DNA of 64,000 nt from positions 806,001 through 870,000 of the forward strand of contig NZ_MYFO02000001.1 in NCBI RefSeq assembly GCF_004514475.2, written 5' to 3'. A program made the position numbers and the translations under genes. Positions 25,599-33,896 of the stretch are shown here, piece after piece (positions within the stretch are counted from its first letter, which is position 1; every line of letters starts with the position of its first letter). The stretch is from Paenibacillus athensensis (GTDB lineage Bacteria; Bacillota; Bacilli; Paenibacillales; NBRC-103111). The notes below the pieces were generated by a model. That model was not told the origin of the DNA. It did no database searches and was given only the letters and a program-made list of their open reading frames with translations.

Positions 25599-26637
25599 GA
25601 ATTCGTGCAGTCGTTATTCGCATTTTGCGTCAGTTTTTCCACGACAAACGGACGCTGGCGATGATGCTCGTCGCGCCGATGCTTATTTTGTACATGATGT
25701 CGCTCGTATTTAACGGCGATACGTATGCGCCCAAGCTTGGCGCTGTCGACGTGCCCGCCCCGCTTGTGCAGAAGCTGGAGCAGCAGGGCGCCGATGTCAC
25801 GTCCTATAGTGCAGCGCAAGTCGATGAAGCGATGAAGCAGCTCGCCGACGTGAAGCTGGACGCGGTGATTCGCCTCGATGCAGGCGCGCCGCAGGTGGAA
25901 CTGGAGGGCAGCGATCCGGGCAAAAGCAAAGCGGTGCTGTTCCTGCTGCAAAAAGCGCTGCAAAGCGCTGCTCCAGCGGCAACAAACGCCGCCGGCGTCC
26001 AGCCGGCGATCAGCTACCTGCACGGCTCCGAGGATATGGCCGCGTTCGATAATTTTGGCCCGGTGCTGATTGACTTTTCGTTTTCTTTTTCGTCTTCCTG
26101 CTCTCGGGCGTCTCCTTTTTGCGCGAACGCACCGGCGGCACGCTGGAGCGTCTGCTGGCTACCCCGCTGCGGCGCTGGGAAATCGTGGTCGGCTACATTC
26201 TCGGCTTCGGCATTTTCACGCTGCTGCAAGCGGCGCTGATCGCGTGGTTTGCTACCGGGGCGCTGGGGCTGATGCTGGTCGGTTCCTTTTGGTACGTGCT
26301 GCTGATTACGATTTTGCTGGCCTTGACCGCCCTTTCGCTCGGCACGCTGATCTCGGCGTTCGCCAACAATGAGTTCCAGATGATTCAGTTCATTCCGCTG
26401 ATCATTGTGCCGCAAATTTTTTTCTCCGGTCTGTTTAATATGGATACGATGTCGGTCTACCTCCGCTGGCTCGGCGTGATCATGCCGCTTTCTTACGGCG
26501 CCGATGCGCTGCGCAGCATCATGATTCGCGGTGCGGGCTGGGACCGCATTTGGCTGGACGTCGTTGTGCTCGCCGGCTTCACGCTGGTGTTCATGCTGCT
26601 GAACGTAGTGGCGCTGCGCAAGCATCGTAAGATATAA
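25595..26637 (+). pseudogene. ABC-2 type permease, frameshifted near 26075-26078
   Basis: Two overlapping frames together make one ABC-2 permease of about 347 residues. The first frame (25595 on) has an N-terminal membrane segment, then a long extracellular part reaching FDNFGPVLID. There it runs into a Ser/Cys/Arg-rich tail. From 26077 another frame continues with FVFFFVFLLSGVSFLRERTGGTLERL-type sequence and five more membrane segments, to 26637. One extra T in the TTTT run at 26075-26078 would restore an intact protein. This is either a true one-base deletion or a sequencing error in a homopolymer. The rest shows no decay. Confidence 0.85.
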
Positions 26638-26670
26638 TGGGGGCAATGCCGAGTAAGAGGTGAACAAACC

Positions 26671-27333
26671 ATGAGCGACTTGGAGCCTTGGCTGCAGGAA
26701 ATGCTGCGTCTTCAGGAAGAAGAAGAAAAAATGACCGACAAACAAATGAAAATCGTGCAAGCTGCGGTTGAGGTATTTGCTGAAAAAGGCTTCGCCGGTT
26801 CTTCGACCAGCGAAATCGCCCAAAAGGCCGGCGTCGCCGAAGGAACGATTTTCCGCCACTACAAAACAAAAAAGGAACTGCTGCTCTCCATTGTCGCGCC
26901 CATCATGACCCGGCTCGTCGCCCCGTTTGCGATTCGCGACTTCACGAAGGTGCTGGACGCCGACTATACGAAGTTTGAGGATTTTTTGCGGGCTGTGCTG
27001 CGCAATCGGCTCGAATTTACCCGCAAGCAGTTTCCCGTGCTGAAAATATTGCTGCATGAAATCGCTTTTCATGACGAGCTTAAAGATCAGTTCAAAGATT
27101 TGGTCGCCAAGCAGGTGTACAGCCGCGCCGAGCGCGCCGTCCGGCATTTTCAGGCGCAGGGCCAGTTGATCGAGCTGCCCGCCCCGACCACGATCCGGCT
27201 GATCGTCTCTACGTTTATCGGCTTTGTGCTCGTGCGCTTCCTCTTCTCTCCCGAGATCGATATGGACGAGGAGCTGGAAATGGAGCATACGATCCGTTTC
27301 GTGCTATACGGGCTGACGCCGCGCAAGCCATAG
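26671..27333 (+). CDS. TetR-family repressor of the ABC operon
   Basis: A 220-residue regulator. The helix-turn-helix is STSEIAQKAGVAEGTIFRHY, at about residues 45-64, after a charged N-terminal extension rich in Glu. The C-terminal ligand domain is helical with a hydrophobic last third. AGAGGTGA precedes the ATG. It is the third gene of the efflux operon, 33 bases past the permease. The two identical TetR-type inverted repeats at the operon promoter are its likely target, giving autoregulation. The inducing compound is unknown. Confidence 0.9.
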   Translation: MSDLEPWLQEMLRLQEEEEKMTDKQMKIVQAAVEVFAEKGFAGSSTSEIAQKAGVAEGTIFRHYKTKKELLLSIVAPIMTRLVAPFAIRDFTKVLDADYTKFEDFLRAVLRNRLEFTRKQFPVLKILLHEIAFHDELKDQFKDLVAKQVYSRAERAVRHFQAQGQLIELPAPTTIRLIVSTFIGFVLVRFLFSPEIDMDEELEMEHTIRFVLYGLTPRKP

Positions 27334-27362
27334 CGGGCATTTGGGGAATACGGGAAATAGTC

Positions 27363-27410
27363 AAAAAAAGGGGTTGGCTCTCCATCGTCTAGCGACGGCG
27401 GGCCAACCCC
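27363..27410. terminator. Terminator between the TetR and MFS genes
   Basis: GGGGTTGGC (27370-27378) pairs with GCCAACCCC (27402-27410). Leftward it is followed by seven T, which suits the convergent MFS gene. Rightward the T-run is weak. Confidence 0.7.
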
Positions 27411-27496
27411 TTGTCTATGCGCCGAGCAACTGGTCCGGCGATCCGTGCGTCGTTGGCGAACCGAATCTTGGCGGTTACGCAAACGGGATTGCTTCG

Positions 27497-28666
27497 TCAG
27501 GCGCTTGGCGTCGCTGCATCCGCACGGTCCAGTGACGTAAAGCGCGCCAGCAAGCCTGTCGCAGCCAGACACAATACGCCCCCAATGACAAACGGCAGCG
27601 CATGGCTCAGATTGAACACGGCCCCGCCCAGCAGCGGTCCCGTAATCCGGCCGAGGCTGTCCATCGACGAGCTGAGCCCGGTCGCGACGCCTTGGCCGAC
27701 CTTGGTTCGCTGCGTGATCAGCGACGTGACGCATGGCCGAATGAGCGCGTTGCCCGCTCCGAATACCGACAGGTACAGCGCTGCACTCAGCGTGCTCGAC
27801 GAGTTCAGCAGCAGGAAAAATCCGGCTGCCGACAGCACCAGACCGACCGCAATAACGCGCTGCTCGGACCCCTGCTTGACCAGATGGCGCACGACGCCTC
27901 CCTGAATGAGCGCACCCACGATGCCGCTGGCCAGGAACATCATGCCGATGTCAAACGGCGTCGCGCCGATTTTGTCCATTTCAAAATATTGCAGCGTTGC
28001 TTCCAGCCCCGCCAGGGTAAACGTCACGAAAAAGGAAAGCATATACAAGTACTTCAGCGGCCCGGCAAAAGCCGTCCAGCGCGAAGCTGCGCGCTCGGAC
28101 CCGACCGTCCGCTTGTCCGCAGGCAGCGATTCCTTGAGCACCGCGAAAGCAAACAGAAAACTGGCCGCCGATAAGCCCGCCGCTACGAAAAACGGCAGCT
28201 GCGTTCCCCATTTGCTTAATATCCCTCCAAGCGCCGGTCCGAAAATAAAGCCGAGGCCAATCGCCATCCCGACCATGCCCATGCCCTTCGTCCGGTTCTC
28301 CGCCGTCGTAATGTCGGCTACATAGGCCACGGCGCAAGCGGTCGCTGCGCCCGAGAACAAGCCCCCAAGAATACGGGATACGTACATGATCCACAAATGA
28401 TCGCCGGCAAAGCCGAAAATCAGAAAGCTGGCGCAAAAGCCCAGCAGCCCGACCATGATGATCGGACGACGGCCAATCCGGTCCGACAACGCTCCCCAGA
28501 GCGGCGACATCAGAAAGGAAGCAGCGGAATATACCGACAGCAGGAGCGCATTGTGGAACTTGGCTCCGACGCCGTTGATCACTTCGGGCAGGATCGGAAT
28601 GATAATGCCGAAGCCGATAAAAATCGTCATAAGAAGCAGCATAATGACGCCAATTTGTTTATTCAT
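27497..28666 (-). CDS. MFS multidrug exporter (DHA1 type)
   Basis: A 389-residue membrane protein with twelve predicted segments. The loop 2-3 motif GALSDRIGRRP is the MFS signature, and GLFSGAATACAVAYVADIT in segment 5 matches motif C of proton-driven drug antiporters. It resembles Bmr and TetA-like exporters of Bacillales. ATG 28666 is used, with GGAG 12 bases upstream; an ATG at 28684 is an alternative. It is divergent from speA and converges on the TetR-ABC operon. Substrates cannot be read from sequence. Confidence 0.88.
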   Translation of the reverse strand: MNKQIGVIMLLLMTIFIGFGIIIPILPEVINGVGAKFHNALLLSVYSAASFLMSPLWGALSDRIGRRPIIMVGLLGFCASFLIFGFAGDHLWIMYVSRILGGLFSGAATACAVAYVADITTAENRTKGMGMVGMAIGLGFIFGPALGGILSKWGTQLPFFVAAGLSAASFLFAFAVLKESLPADKRTVGSERAASRWTAFAGPLKYLYMLSFFVTFTLAGLEATLQYFEMDKIGATPFDIGMMFLASGIVGALIQGGVVRHLVKQGSEQRVIAVGLVLSAAGFFLLLNSSSTLSAALYLSVFGAGNALIRPCVTSLITQRTKVGQGVATGLSSSMDSLGRITGPLLGGAVFNLSHALPFVIGGVLCLAATGLLARFTSLDRADAATPSA

Positions 28667-28767
28667 GTTGCCAGGTTTCTCCATCAAACACTTTTCCCGT
28701 AATCGTACCATACCCGCGCGCGATATGGAAATGACTCCGTCGAGTCAGGTCGTTGCAAAAAATTCAC

Positions 28768-28795
28768 TTGCATGTAGGTCGCATTTTGTTATACT
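28768..28795 (+). promoter_or_regulatory. Putative speA promoter
   Basis: TATACT (28790-28795) is preceded by TGT, an extended -10. TTGCAT at 28768-28773 lies 16 bases upstream as a weak -35. It is placed 45 bases before the GTG start of speA. Confidence 0.45.
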
Positions 28796-28839
28796 CATTA
28801 CGAAATCCATCCCCATACAGAAAGGAAGTTGATATTCAG

Positions 28840-30309
28840 GTGGATCATACCAGCACTCCCCTGTTCTCCGCCTTGCTCCGCCATGCCGAGCAAAACCCGA
28901 TTCAATTCCATATTCCCGGACATAAAAAAGGGGTCGGGATGGACCCGGAATTTCGCGCTTTTATCGGCGACAATGCCTTGTCCATCGACCTTATTAATAT
29001 AGCACCGCTTGACGACCTGCATCAGCCGACCGGCGTGATCGAAGAAGCGCAAAAGCTGGCTGCCGACGCCTTTGGCGCCGACCATACGTATTTTTCCGTA
29101 CAAGGCACCAGCGGCGCCATCATGACGATGATCATGACAGTCTGCTCCGAAGGCGACAAAATCATCGTGCCGCGCAACGTGCATAAATCGGTTATGGCCG
29201 CGATCATTTTTGTCGGTGCCAAGCCGGTATTCATCTCGCCGGCCCGCGACAAGAATCTCGGTATCGACCACGGCATTACGACCCGTTCCGTGCGACGCGC
29301 GTTGGAGAAGCATCCTGACGCCAAAGCCGTGCTCGTTATCAATCCGACGTATTACGGCGTTTGTACGAATCTGAAGGAAATCGTCGAGCTGGTGCACAGC
29401 TACAACATGCCGGTGCTGGTCGATGAAGCGCATGGCGTGCTCGTTCATTTCCACGACCGCCTGCCGGTGTCGGCAATGCAAGCCGGCGCCGATATGGCGG
29501 CCACCAGCGTGCACAAGCTTGGCGGCTCGATGACGCAAAGCTCGGTGCTGAACGTGCAGGGCAACCGCATCAACCCCAAGCGCATTCAGACGATTATGAG
29601 CATGCTGACGACGACGTCAACGTCTTACATTTTGCTGGCCTCGCTCGATACGGCACGCCGTCAGCTGGCGCTGCAGGGACAAGCTATGGCCGAGCGGACG
29701 CTGGCGCTCGCTGACTACGGCCGCGGCCACATCAATGAAATTCCCGGCCTGTATTGCTTCGGCGAGGAGATTCTCGGCGAAGAAGCCACCTTTAACTACG
29801 ATCCGACCAAGCTGTGCATTCACGTCCGCAAGCTTGGCTTGACCGGCTTCGAGGTGGAGAATTGGCTTCGCGAGCAATACAACATCGAAGTTGAGCTGAG
29901 CGACATGTACAACATCCTTTGCTTTGTCACGCCGGGAGATACGCAGGACAACGTTGATATTCTATTGACGGCGCTGCGCAGACTGTCTGAGGAAAATTAT
30001 AACGTGAACACCGTAAACGACGTGGTGATCAAGGTACCGGCGATTCCGCAGCTAACGCTGTCGCCGCGCGACGCTTTTTATGGAGAAACTGAAGTGCTGC
30101 CGTTTCGCGAAGCGGCCGACCGGATTATCGCCGAGTTCATCTACGTGTACCCGCCGGGCATTCCGATTCTGCTTCCGGGCGAGGTCATTACGCAGGAGCT
30201 GATCGATTACATCGTCGAGCACGTCGAAGTCGGTCTCCCCGTCAAAGGTCCGGAAGACCGCAGCGTTCAGAATGTCAAGGTGATTGTAGAGACGCAAGCG
30301 ATTTTCTAA
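28840..30309 (+). CDS. speA: Arginine decarboxylase (SpeA, PLP-dependent)
   Basis: A 489-residue PLP enzyme nearly collinear with B. subtilis SpeA. It decarboxylates arginine to agmatine, the first step of polyamine synthesis. Family landmarks are FHIPGHKKG near the start, FSVQGTSGAIMT, VINPTYYG, VDEAHG and the PLP lysine in TSVHKLGGS. The start is GTG 28840, with AAAGGAAG 11 bases upstream; a frame open from 28753 adds residues not found in the family. It is monocistronic. Agmatinase and spermidine synthase genes are not in the window. Confidence 0.95.
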   Translation: MDHTSTPLFSALLRHAEQNPIQFHIPGHKKGVGMDPEFRAFIGDNALSIDLINIAPLDDLHQPTGVIEEAQKLAADAFGADHTYFSVQGTSGAIMTMIMTVCSEGDKIIVPRNVHKSVMAAIIFVGAKPVFISPARDKNLGIDHGITTRSVRRALEKHPDAKAVLVINPTYYGVCTNLKEIVELVHSYNMPVLVDEAHGVLVHFHDRLPVSAMQAGADMAATSVHKLGGSMTQSSVLNVQGNRINPKRIQTIMSMLTTTSTSYILLASLDTARRQLALQGQAMAERTLALADYGRGHINEIPGLYCFGEEILGEEATFNYDPTKLCIHVRKLGLTGFEVENWLREQYNIEVELSDMYNILCFVTPGDTQDNVDILLTALRRLSEENYNVNTVNDVVIKVPAIPQLTLSPRDAFYGETEVLPFREAADRIIAEFIYVYPPGIPILLPGEVITQELIDYIVEHVEVGLPVKGPEDRSVQNVKVIVETQAIF

Positions 30310-30414
30310 TGGCTGCTCTGGCCGTCGTTTGAGCCGATGGGGGCAAATATTGTAAAATCGTCAGACCAATGCTATGATGATGGTGATGTGCAGGTTGGAG
30401 GTGCTTAGAAGAAC

Positions 30415-30834
30415 ATGGCTCAAAACGCTTATATCAAATTCGTCACAGGCTCCGCCGTCTCTTCCTTGAGCTTGAACGAAGTGAAAGAGAAATTGCAGCA
30501 TTACCGCGAGCAGCTCGCGCTGACCGCCAAGCAGCTTGGCTGGGAATACGATGAAGCCGGGTTCCCGTACACGATTGAGACGAAGCCGGAAGGCGAAAAC
30601 TCGTGGTTTTATTTGAAAGGCACGAACCCGCTGTACAAATATATCGTCGTTGGCGTCGGCCGCGAAGACGGTCAGGACGAGCCTCGTCACTACGTGCAGG
30701 TGGTTTTGCCGGATGACGCTACGCACGGCGATAAAGCCAAGGGCAACGAGTTCTGTAAATACCTCGGCCGCCAGCTGAAAGCGGAAACCCATCTGTTTAA
30801 CGGCAGAATCATGTATTTTAACCCGCGTAAATGA
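30415..30834 (+). CDS. DUF1885 protein
   Basis: A 139-residue soluble protein of the DUF1885 family, known from Bacillales. It opens with AYIKFVTGS and has the central TIETKPEGENSWFYLKG. The conserved middle YIVVGVG and the end NEFCKYLGRQLKAETHLFNGR follow. A strong GGAGGTG site precedes the ATG and a terminator follows 10 bases after the stop. No function is known for the family. Confidence 0.85.
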   Translation: MAQNAYIKFVTGSAVSSLSLNEVKEKLQHYREQLALTAKQLGWEYDEAGFPYTIETKPEGENSWFYLKGTNPLYKYIVVGVGREDGQDEPRHYVQVVLPDDATHGDKAKGNEFCKYLGRQLKAETHLFNGRIMYFNPRK

Positions 30835-30843
30835 TCAAATATG

Positions 30844-30890
30844 AAGAGCCGCCCGTTGCAGCGCTGTCTGCCGGTCCGGCTCTTTTTTCG
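30844..30890 (+). terminator. Terminator of the DUF1885 gene
   Basis: AAGAGCCG (30844-30851) pairs with CGGCTCTT (30877-30884), followed by a run of T. Confidence 0.75.
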
Positions 30891-30916
30891 TAATGCTCCC
30901 AGGTTGTTCGCTCAAA

Positions 30917-30955
30917 CAAAAAGCCGCCTCCGGCGCTTGCGGGCCTCGGGCGACT
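30917..30955 (-). terminator. Terminator of the DUF1292 gene
   Basis: Leftward AGTCGCC pairs with GGCGGCT across a GC-rich hairpin and is followed by TTTTTG. It lies just past the leftward gene at 30973. Confidence 0.65.
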
Positions 30956-30972
30956 CTGTGGGTTATGTAAGC

Positions 30973-31287
30973 TTATTCTTCATCCTGCGCGATGATTTCG
31001 TTGTAAATGGCAACAACGCGCTCCCATTCGGCTTCATCTTCAATGTTCACCAAAAAGGCTTCGTCGTTCTCTTCTTCAATTCGGAAAATGACGCCGTCCG
31101 CTTCCGGATCGTTGCGGTCGAGCAGCACGGCATAAGCTTGATCCTGCGATTCAAACGTATACACCATCACCATCTCATGCTCTTCGCCGTTCTCGTCCGT
31201 TACGATAAAAATATCTTCTCCATGCTCATGATCGTGGTCATGGTCGCAGTCAGGTCCGTGCACATGCTCGTGCTTATGATCGCTCAC
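30973..31287 (-). CDS. DUF1292 protein with His-rich N-terminus (YrzB-like)
   Basis: A 104-residue acidic protein of the DUF1292 family found across Firmicutes. The first 24 residues are unusually rich in His and Asp (HKHEHVHGPDCDHDHDHEHG), a probable metal-binding tail that the core family does not need. The core runs from IFIVTDENGEEHEM to EWERVVAIYNE. GAGGTACTGCC precedes the ATG. It is a separate transcript with its own terminator. B. subtilis yrzB is a relative; its function is unknown. Confidence 0.87.
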   Translation of the reverse strand: MSDHKHEHVHGPDCDHDHDHEHGEDIFIVTDENGEEHEMVMVYTFESQDQAYAVLLDRNDPEADGVIFRIEEENDEAFLVNIEDEAEWERVVAIYNEIIAQDEE

Positions 31288-31374
31288 TGGCAGTACCTCT
31301 TTTCATCGGATAGTATAGATCTACTTTCGTATCGTATCACTTTCCCCGAACGAGGTCAAACCATGCGCAACCGA

Positions 31375-31995
31375 CTATTTGGACAAGATCAGCTTCTGCG
31401 AAACGACCGAATAATTCGAATTTTCGTCGAGCTTCATTTCGAACTTGACCACGTAGTTGCCGTATTCGTCAAACGAAACGTCCTTGAACGGCACCGGCAG
31501 CCAGAAGGTGTCCTTCTGCCCGTTCATCGCCTTGACGACGGGAGTCACGACCTGCACGCCGCTTGGCGATTCGATCGATACGCGCACGGACGAAACGCTG
31601 GTGCGGAGGTTGTCAACCTGGGTAAAGACGACAAAGCTGATCGTCTCGCCCTGATTCACTACGCCAAACGGCGTCTTGAGCGAATAATCCTTACCGATAT
31701 CCTGCGCAACAAGCATATGTACATTCGGCTTATACAAGGATACGGTTTTGTTGCTGTTGTCCCATTTCACGAGACCTTGCAGAGAATTGGCGAGCGAACG
31801 GAGCGGCAGCATCGTCTTGCCGTTAACGATCAGCGCAGGAACATCGGATGACGAGAAATCCTCCAGCCTGTCGTTGACATACACCCGGGCGATGCTGTAG
31901 CCGTCATAGTCCCCCCATATCGAAGAAGCCACCACCGTAGCTGTACTGAGAACAAAAAACAACAGCATCAACGTAAATACACGCTGAACCTTCAT
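31375..31995 (-). CDS. Secreted copper amine oxidase N-terminal-like domain protein
   Basis: A 206-residue exported protein. The signal peptide is VFTLMLLFFVLSTATVVASS. The domain ALIVNGKTMLPLRSLANSL with VKWDNSNKTVSLYK matches the copper amine oxidase N-terminal-like fold. The rest is a beta-sandwich-like stretch (VSIESPSGVQVVTPVV, NYVVKFEMKLDE). ATG 31995 has GGAGGTT upstream; the frame goes back to 32184 without support. It follows the alpha/beta hydrolase gene on the same strand by 77 bases. It is the second such protein in the window and probably acts in the envelope. Confidence 0.8.
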   Translation of the reverse strand: MKVQRVFTLMLLFFVLSTATVVASSIWGDYDGYSIARVYVNDRLEDFSSSDVPALIVNGKTMLPLRSLANSLQGLVKWDNSNKTVSLYKPNVHMLVAQDIGKDYSLKTPFGVVNQGETISFVVFTQVDNLRTSVSSVRVSIESPSGVQVVTPVVKAMNGQKDTFWLPVPFKDVSFDEYGNYVVKFEMKLDENSNYSVVSQKLILSK

Positions 31996-32072
31996 ACCCT
32001 TATAACCTCCAGCTCTTGTAGGTAATCTATGTGTCTGCATGTATATACTCCGCCCGGCAAAAAGAGTTGCGC

Positions 32073-32978
32073 TTATTTTATAAAATCGGCTGCAGCGTCC
32101 GCAAAAAAACGCAGCACCTGCTCCGTGTACGCCTCCGGCTGTTGCGCATACGAGCCGACATGTCCGCCTGTTGGCGTCGTCCACAGCCGAAAGCGGTCGG
32201 GATGCGCGGCCTGCAGCTCACGGCTGTTCGCTGCGGGAATCGCTTGATCGGCTTCGCTGTGGATGAACAGCGCCGGACGCGGGTACAGACGTTCGACGGC
32301 GGCCAGCGCATCCACCTCGTCCGGGCGCACCCCGGTCAGAAGCGGCAGAATCGCCATGATCAGCGGCGTAAAGGGATAGCGGGGCAGCTTCGACCACACG
32401 GACAAATTGCGCCGCAAATACGGCTTCAGCCGGCTGAACGCGCTGTCCGCGACAACGGCGAGCACCCTGGGATCCCGGGCAGCAGCGAGCAGCGAAGCCG
32501 TCCCGCCCATCGAAAAGCCCAGCAGGCCAATCGGCTCGGCATAGCGCTGGGCCGCCCAATCGACGGCGCCGAGCACGTCGAATTGCTCGAGCTGGCCGAC
32601 GGTCGTCAGCCGCCCCTCCGATTCGCCGGAATTGCGGAAATCGAACATCAGCACGCGGCAGCCGGCTTCGACCAGCGACTTGGCCAGCGCCAGCGCCGGC
32701 AAGCCGCGCTCCAGCCGATTGCCGGCATAGCCATGCGCGAACACAATCGTCAGCCGCGCTGCGCCGGTCGGCGGGAGCAGCCAGCCGCTGAGCTGAACGC
32801 CGCCTTCCCGGCTCGGAAACCGCATCGGCTCGCAAACGAGACCGAATTGCTCGGGCGATTGCGTCAGCGCCCGTCGAGCTGGATGCGTCAGCTTCCATCC
32901 GATCAGCACAGCCACACCGGCAGCGGCAGCGCACAAAACAGCCGCGCTCCCTAGAGCAACGATCCAGAATTCGCCCAA
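32073..32978 (-). CDS. Membrane-anchored alpha/beta hydrolase
   Basis: A 301-residue hydrolase with one N-terminal membrane helix (about 6-27). The oxyanion motif is VFAHGYAGN and the nucleophile elbow GFSMGG carries the Ser. The acid is probably in HSEADQAIP and the His in GGHVGSY. This is the Ser-Asp-His triad of the family, close to YqkD/BAAT-like hydrolases. TTG 32978 is chosen, with AAGGAG eight bases upstream; the frame starts at 33050 without a site. Substrate unknown. It is divergent from the Spo0E-like gene. Confidence 0.82.
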   Translation of the reverse strand: MGEFWIVALGSAAVLCAAAAGVAVLIGWKLTHPARRALTQSPEQFGLVCEPMRFPSREGGVQLSGWLLPPTGAARLTIVFAHGYAGNRLERGLPALALAKSLVEAGCRVLMFDFRNSGESEGRLTTVGQLEQFDVLGAVDWAAQRYAEPIGLLGFSMGGTASLLAAARDPRVLAVVADSAFSRLKPYLRRNLSVWSKLPRYPFTPLIMAILPLLTGVRPDEVDALAAVERLYPRPALFIHSEADQAIPAANSRELQAAHPDRFRLWTTPTGGHVGSYAQQPEAYTEQVLRFFADAAADFIK

Positions 32979-32990
32979 TATACCCACTCC

Positions 32991-33019
32991 TTGACAAAAC
33001 GTAATAAAGACAGTATTCA
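32991..33019 (+). promoter_or_regulatory. Candidate promoter of the Spo0E-like gene
   Basis: TTGACA (32991-32996), a 17-base spacer and TATTCA (33014-33019) lie 67 bases before the ATG at 33086. Confidence 0.45.
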
Positions 33020-33085
33020 ATTTGCATGCAGTCTGGTAGACTGGGAGCATAAACTTTGCACACGTGAGGAGATTTTACGCACACT

Positions 33086-33250
33086 ATGGCCGCCCAAAGC
33101 AAGTTCGACAACGAAATTGACCGGCTGAAAAAGAAGCTGGAATCCGTCGCTGCCAAGCATAAATACAACTTCCGCCACCCGCAGGTGCTGGCCGTCAGCC
33201 AAAAGCTGGACGGGCTGATCGTACAGCAGATGAAAAATAACGCCGGCTGA
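33086..33250 (+). CDS. Spo0E-like aspartyl-phosphate phosphatase, 54 residues
   Basis: A short gene that length filters would miss. The protein is two helices with the family signature SQKLDGLIV in the second (residues 38-46), where SQxLDxLI is diagnostic. Spo0E-type proteins remove phosphate from Spo0A-P and hold back sporulation. The first helix FDNEIDRLKKKLESVAAKH is as expected for the antiparallel pair. AGGAG lies 15 bases before the ATG, farther than usual, and no closer in-frame start exists. It converges on the CcdC-like gene, four bases away. Confidence 0.8.
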   Translation: MAAQSKFDNEIDRLKKKLESVAAKHKYNFRHPQVLAVSQKLDGLIVQQMKNNAG

Positions 33251-33254
33251 CCGG

Positions 33255-33752
33255 CTAAGTCTCATCCGCCCCGCTTTGCTCCAGCAGCCTGCGGTAGCGA
33301 ACGTACATCGCCACGCGCCAAGGGACAATCATGCCGAAGGCGAGAATGAAAAACAGCGCGCCGGTTTGAAAAATCGATACATAGGCCTCCACGTATTCAT
33401 GCAGCAGCAGCCTTACAGCGAGCAGCAGCAGCAAAATGCCCATAAACGCCTTCGAGCGCTCCATATATACAGCTCCGCCGCGCGCCGTAAGCCGCGAAGT
33501 ACGGATAAGCGGATAAGCGAAAAAAACAACCCCGATAGCAAATGCGCATAGCGCCCACAGCCAAGGAATTCGCGTCGAAGGCGCCGCGAACATGAAGAAG
33601 CCTGTGCTCATGCCCAGCGGGGGCATCCAGATTTTCATCGCGTTCACCGGCCTCGCTGCCGCGCGAAACCGCAGCAGCATCACCATCAGTGCCATGCCGA
33701 GCGAACCGATCAGCGATACGGCCTGCAGGTGGGAATTCAACGCACCAAACAC
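33255..33752 (-). CDS. CcdC-like membrane protein (DUF1453)
   Basis: A 165-residue membrane protein with about five hydrophobic segments. Motifs ARPVNAMKIWMPPLGMSTGF, RIPWLWALCAFAIG and YMERSKAFMGILL match the CcdC/DUF1453 family, named from a B. subtilis gene near ccdA but not needed for cytochrome c synthesis. GTG 33752 is preferred, with AAAGGAGGGG upstream; the frame extends to 33806. No ccdA or resA is adjacent. Function unknown. Confidence 0.8.
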   Translation of the reverse strand: MFGALNSHLQAVSLIGSLGMALMVMLLRFRAAARPVNAMKIWMPPLGMSTGFFMFAAPSTRIPWLWALCAFAIGVVFFAYPLIRTSRLTARGGAVYMERSKAFMGILLLLLAVRLLLHEYVEAYVSIFQTGALFFILAFGMIVPWRVAMYVRYRRLLEQSGADET

Positions 33753-33896
33753 AAAAACCCCTCCTTTTCCTTGCCTCCTCTCGATTATAGCATCGGCGCT
33801 CCGCACGCAAAAGTGATTTCACATAATGGTTGAAATTGAATCTGTTCCCGTGCTACATTAGAAAAAGATGAGTTTTGTCGAAGTGGGGGCAGCTAC

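Noticed and set aside
26070-26085. Programmed -1 ribosomal frameshift in the ABC permease
   Set aside because: The site GAC TTT TCG is not a good slippery heptamer, since the P-site tRNA would have to re-pair on CTT. No stem-loop follows closely, and ABC-2 permeases are not known to use frameshifting.
26014-27288. A 424-codon leftward frame opposite the ABC permease and TetR genes
   Set aside because: Its composition (many His, Gln and Arg) is that of an antisense shadow. The forward TetR gene is clear.
33875-33882. TTGTCGAA resembling a Spo0A box before the MBL gene
   Set aside because: A single eight-base match lies in the ribosome-binding region, not near a promoter. Chance is the simpler explanation.
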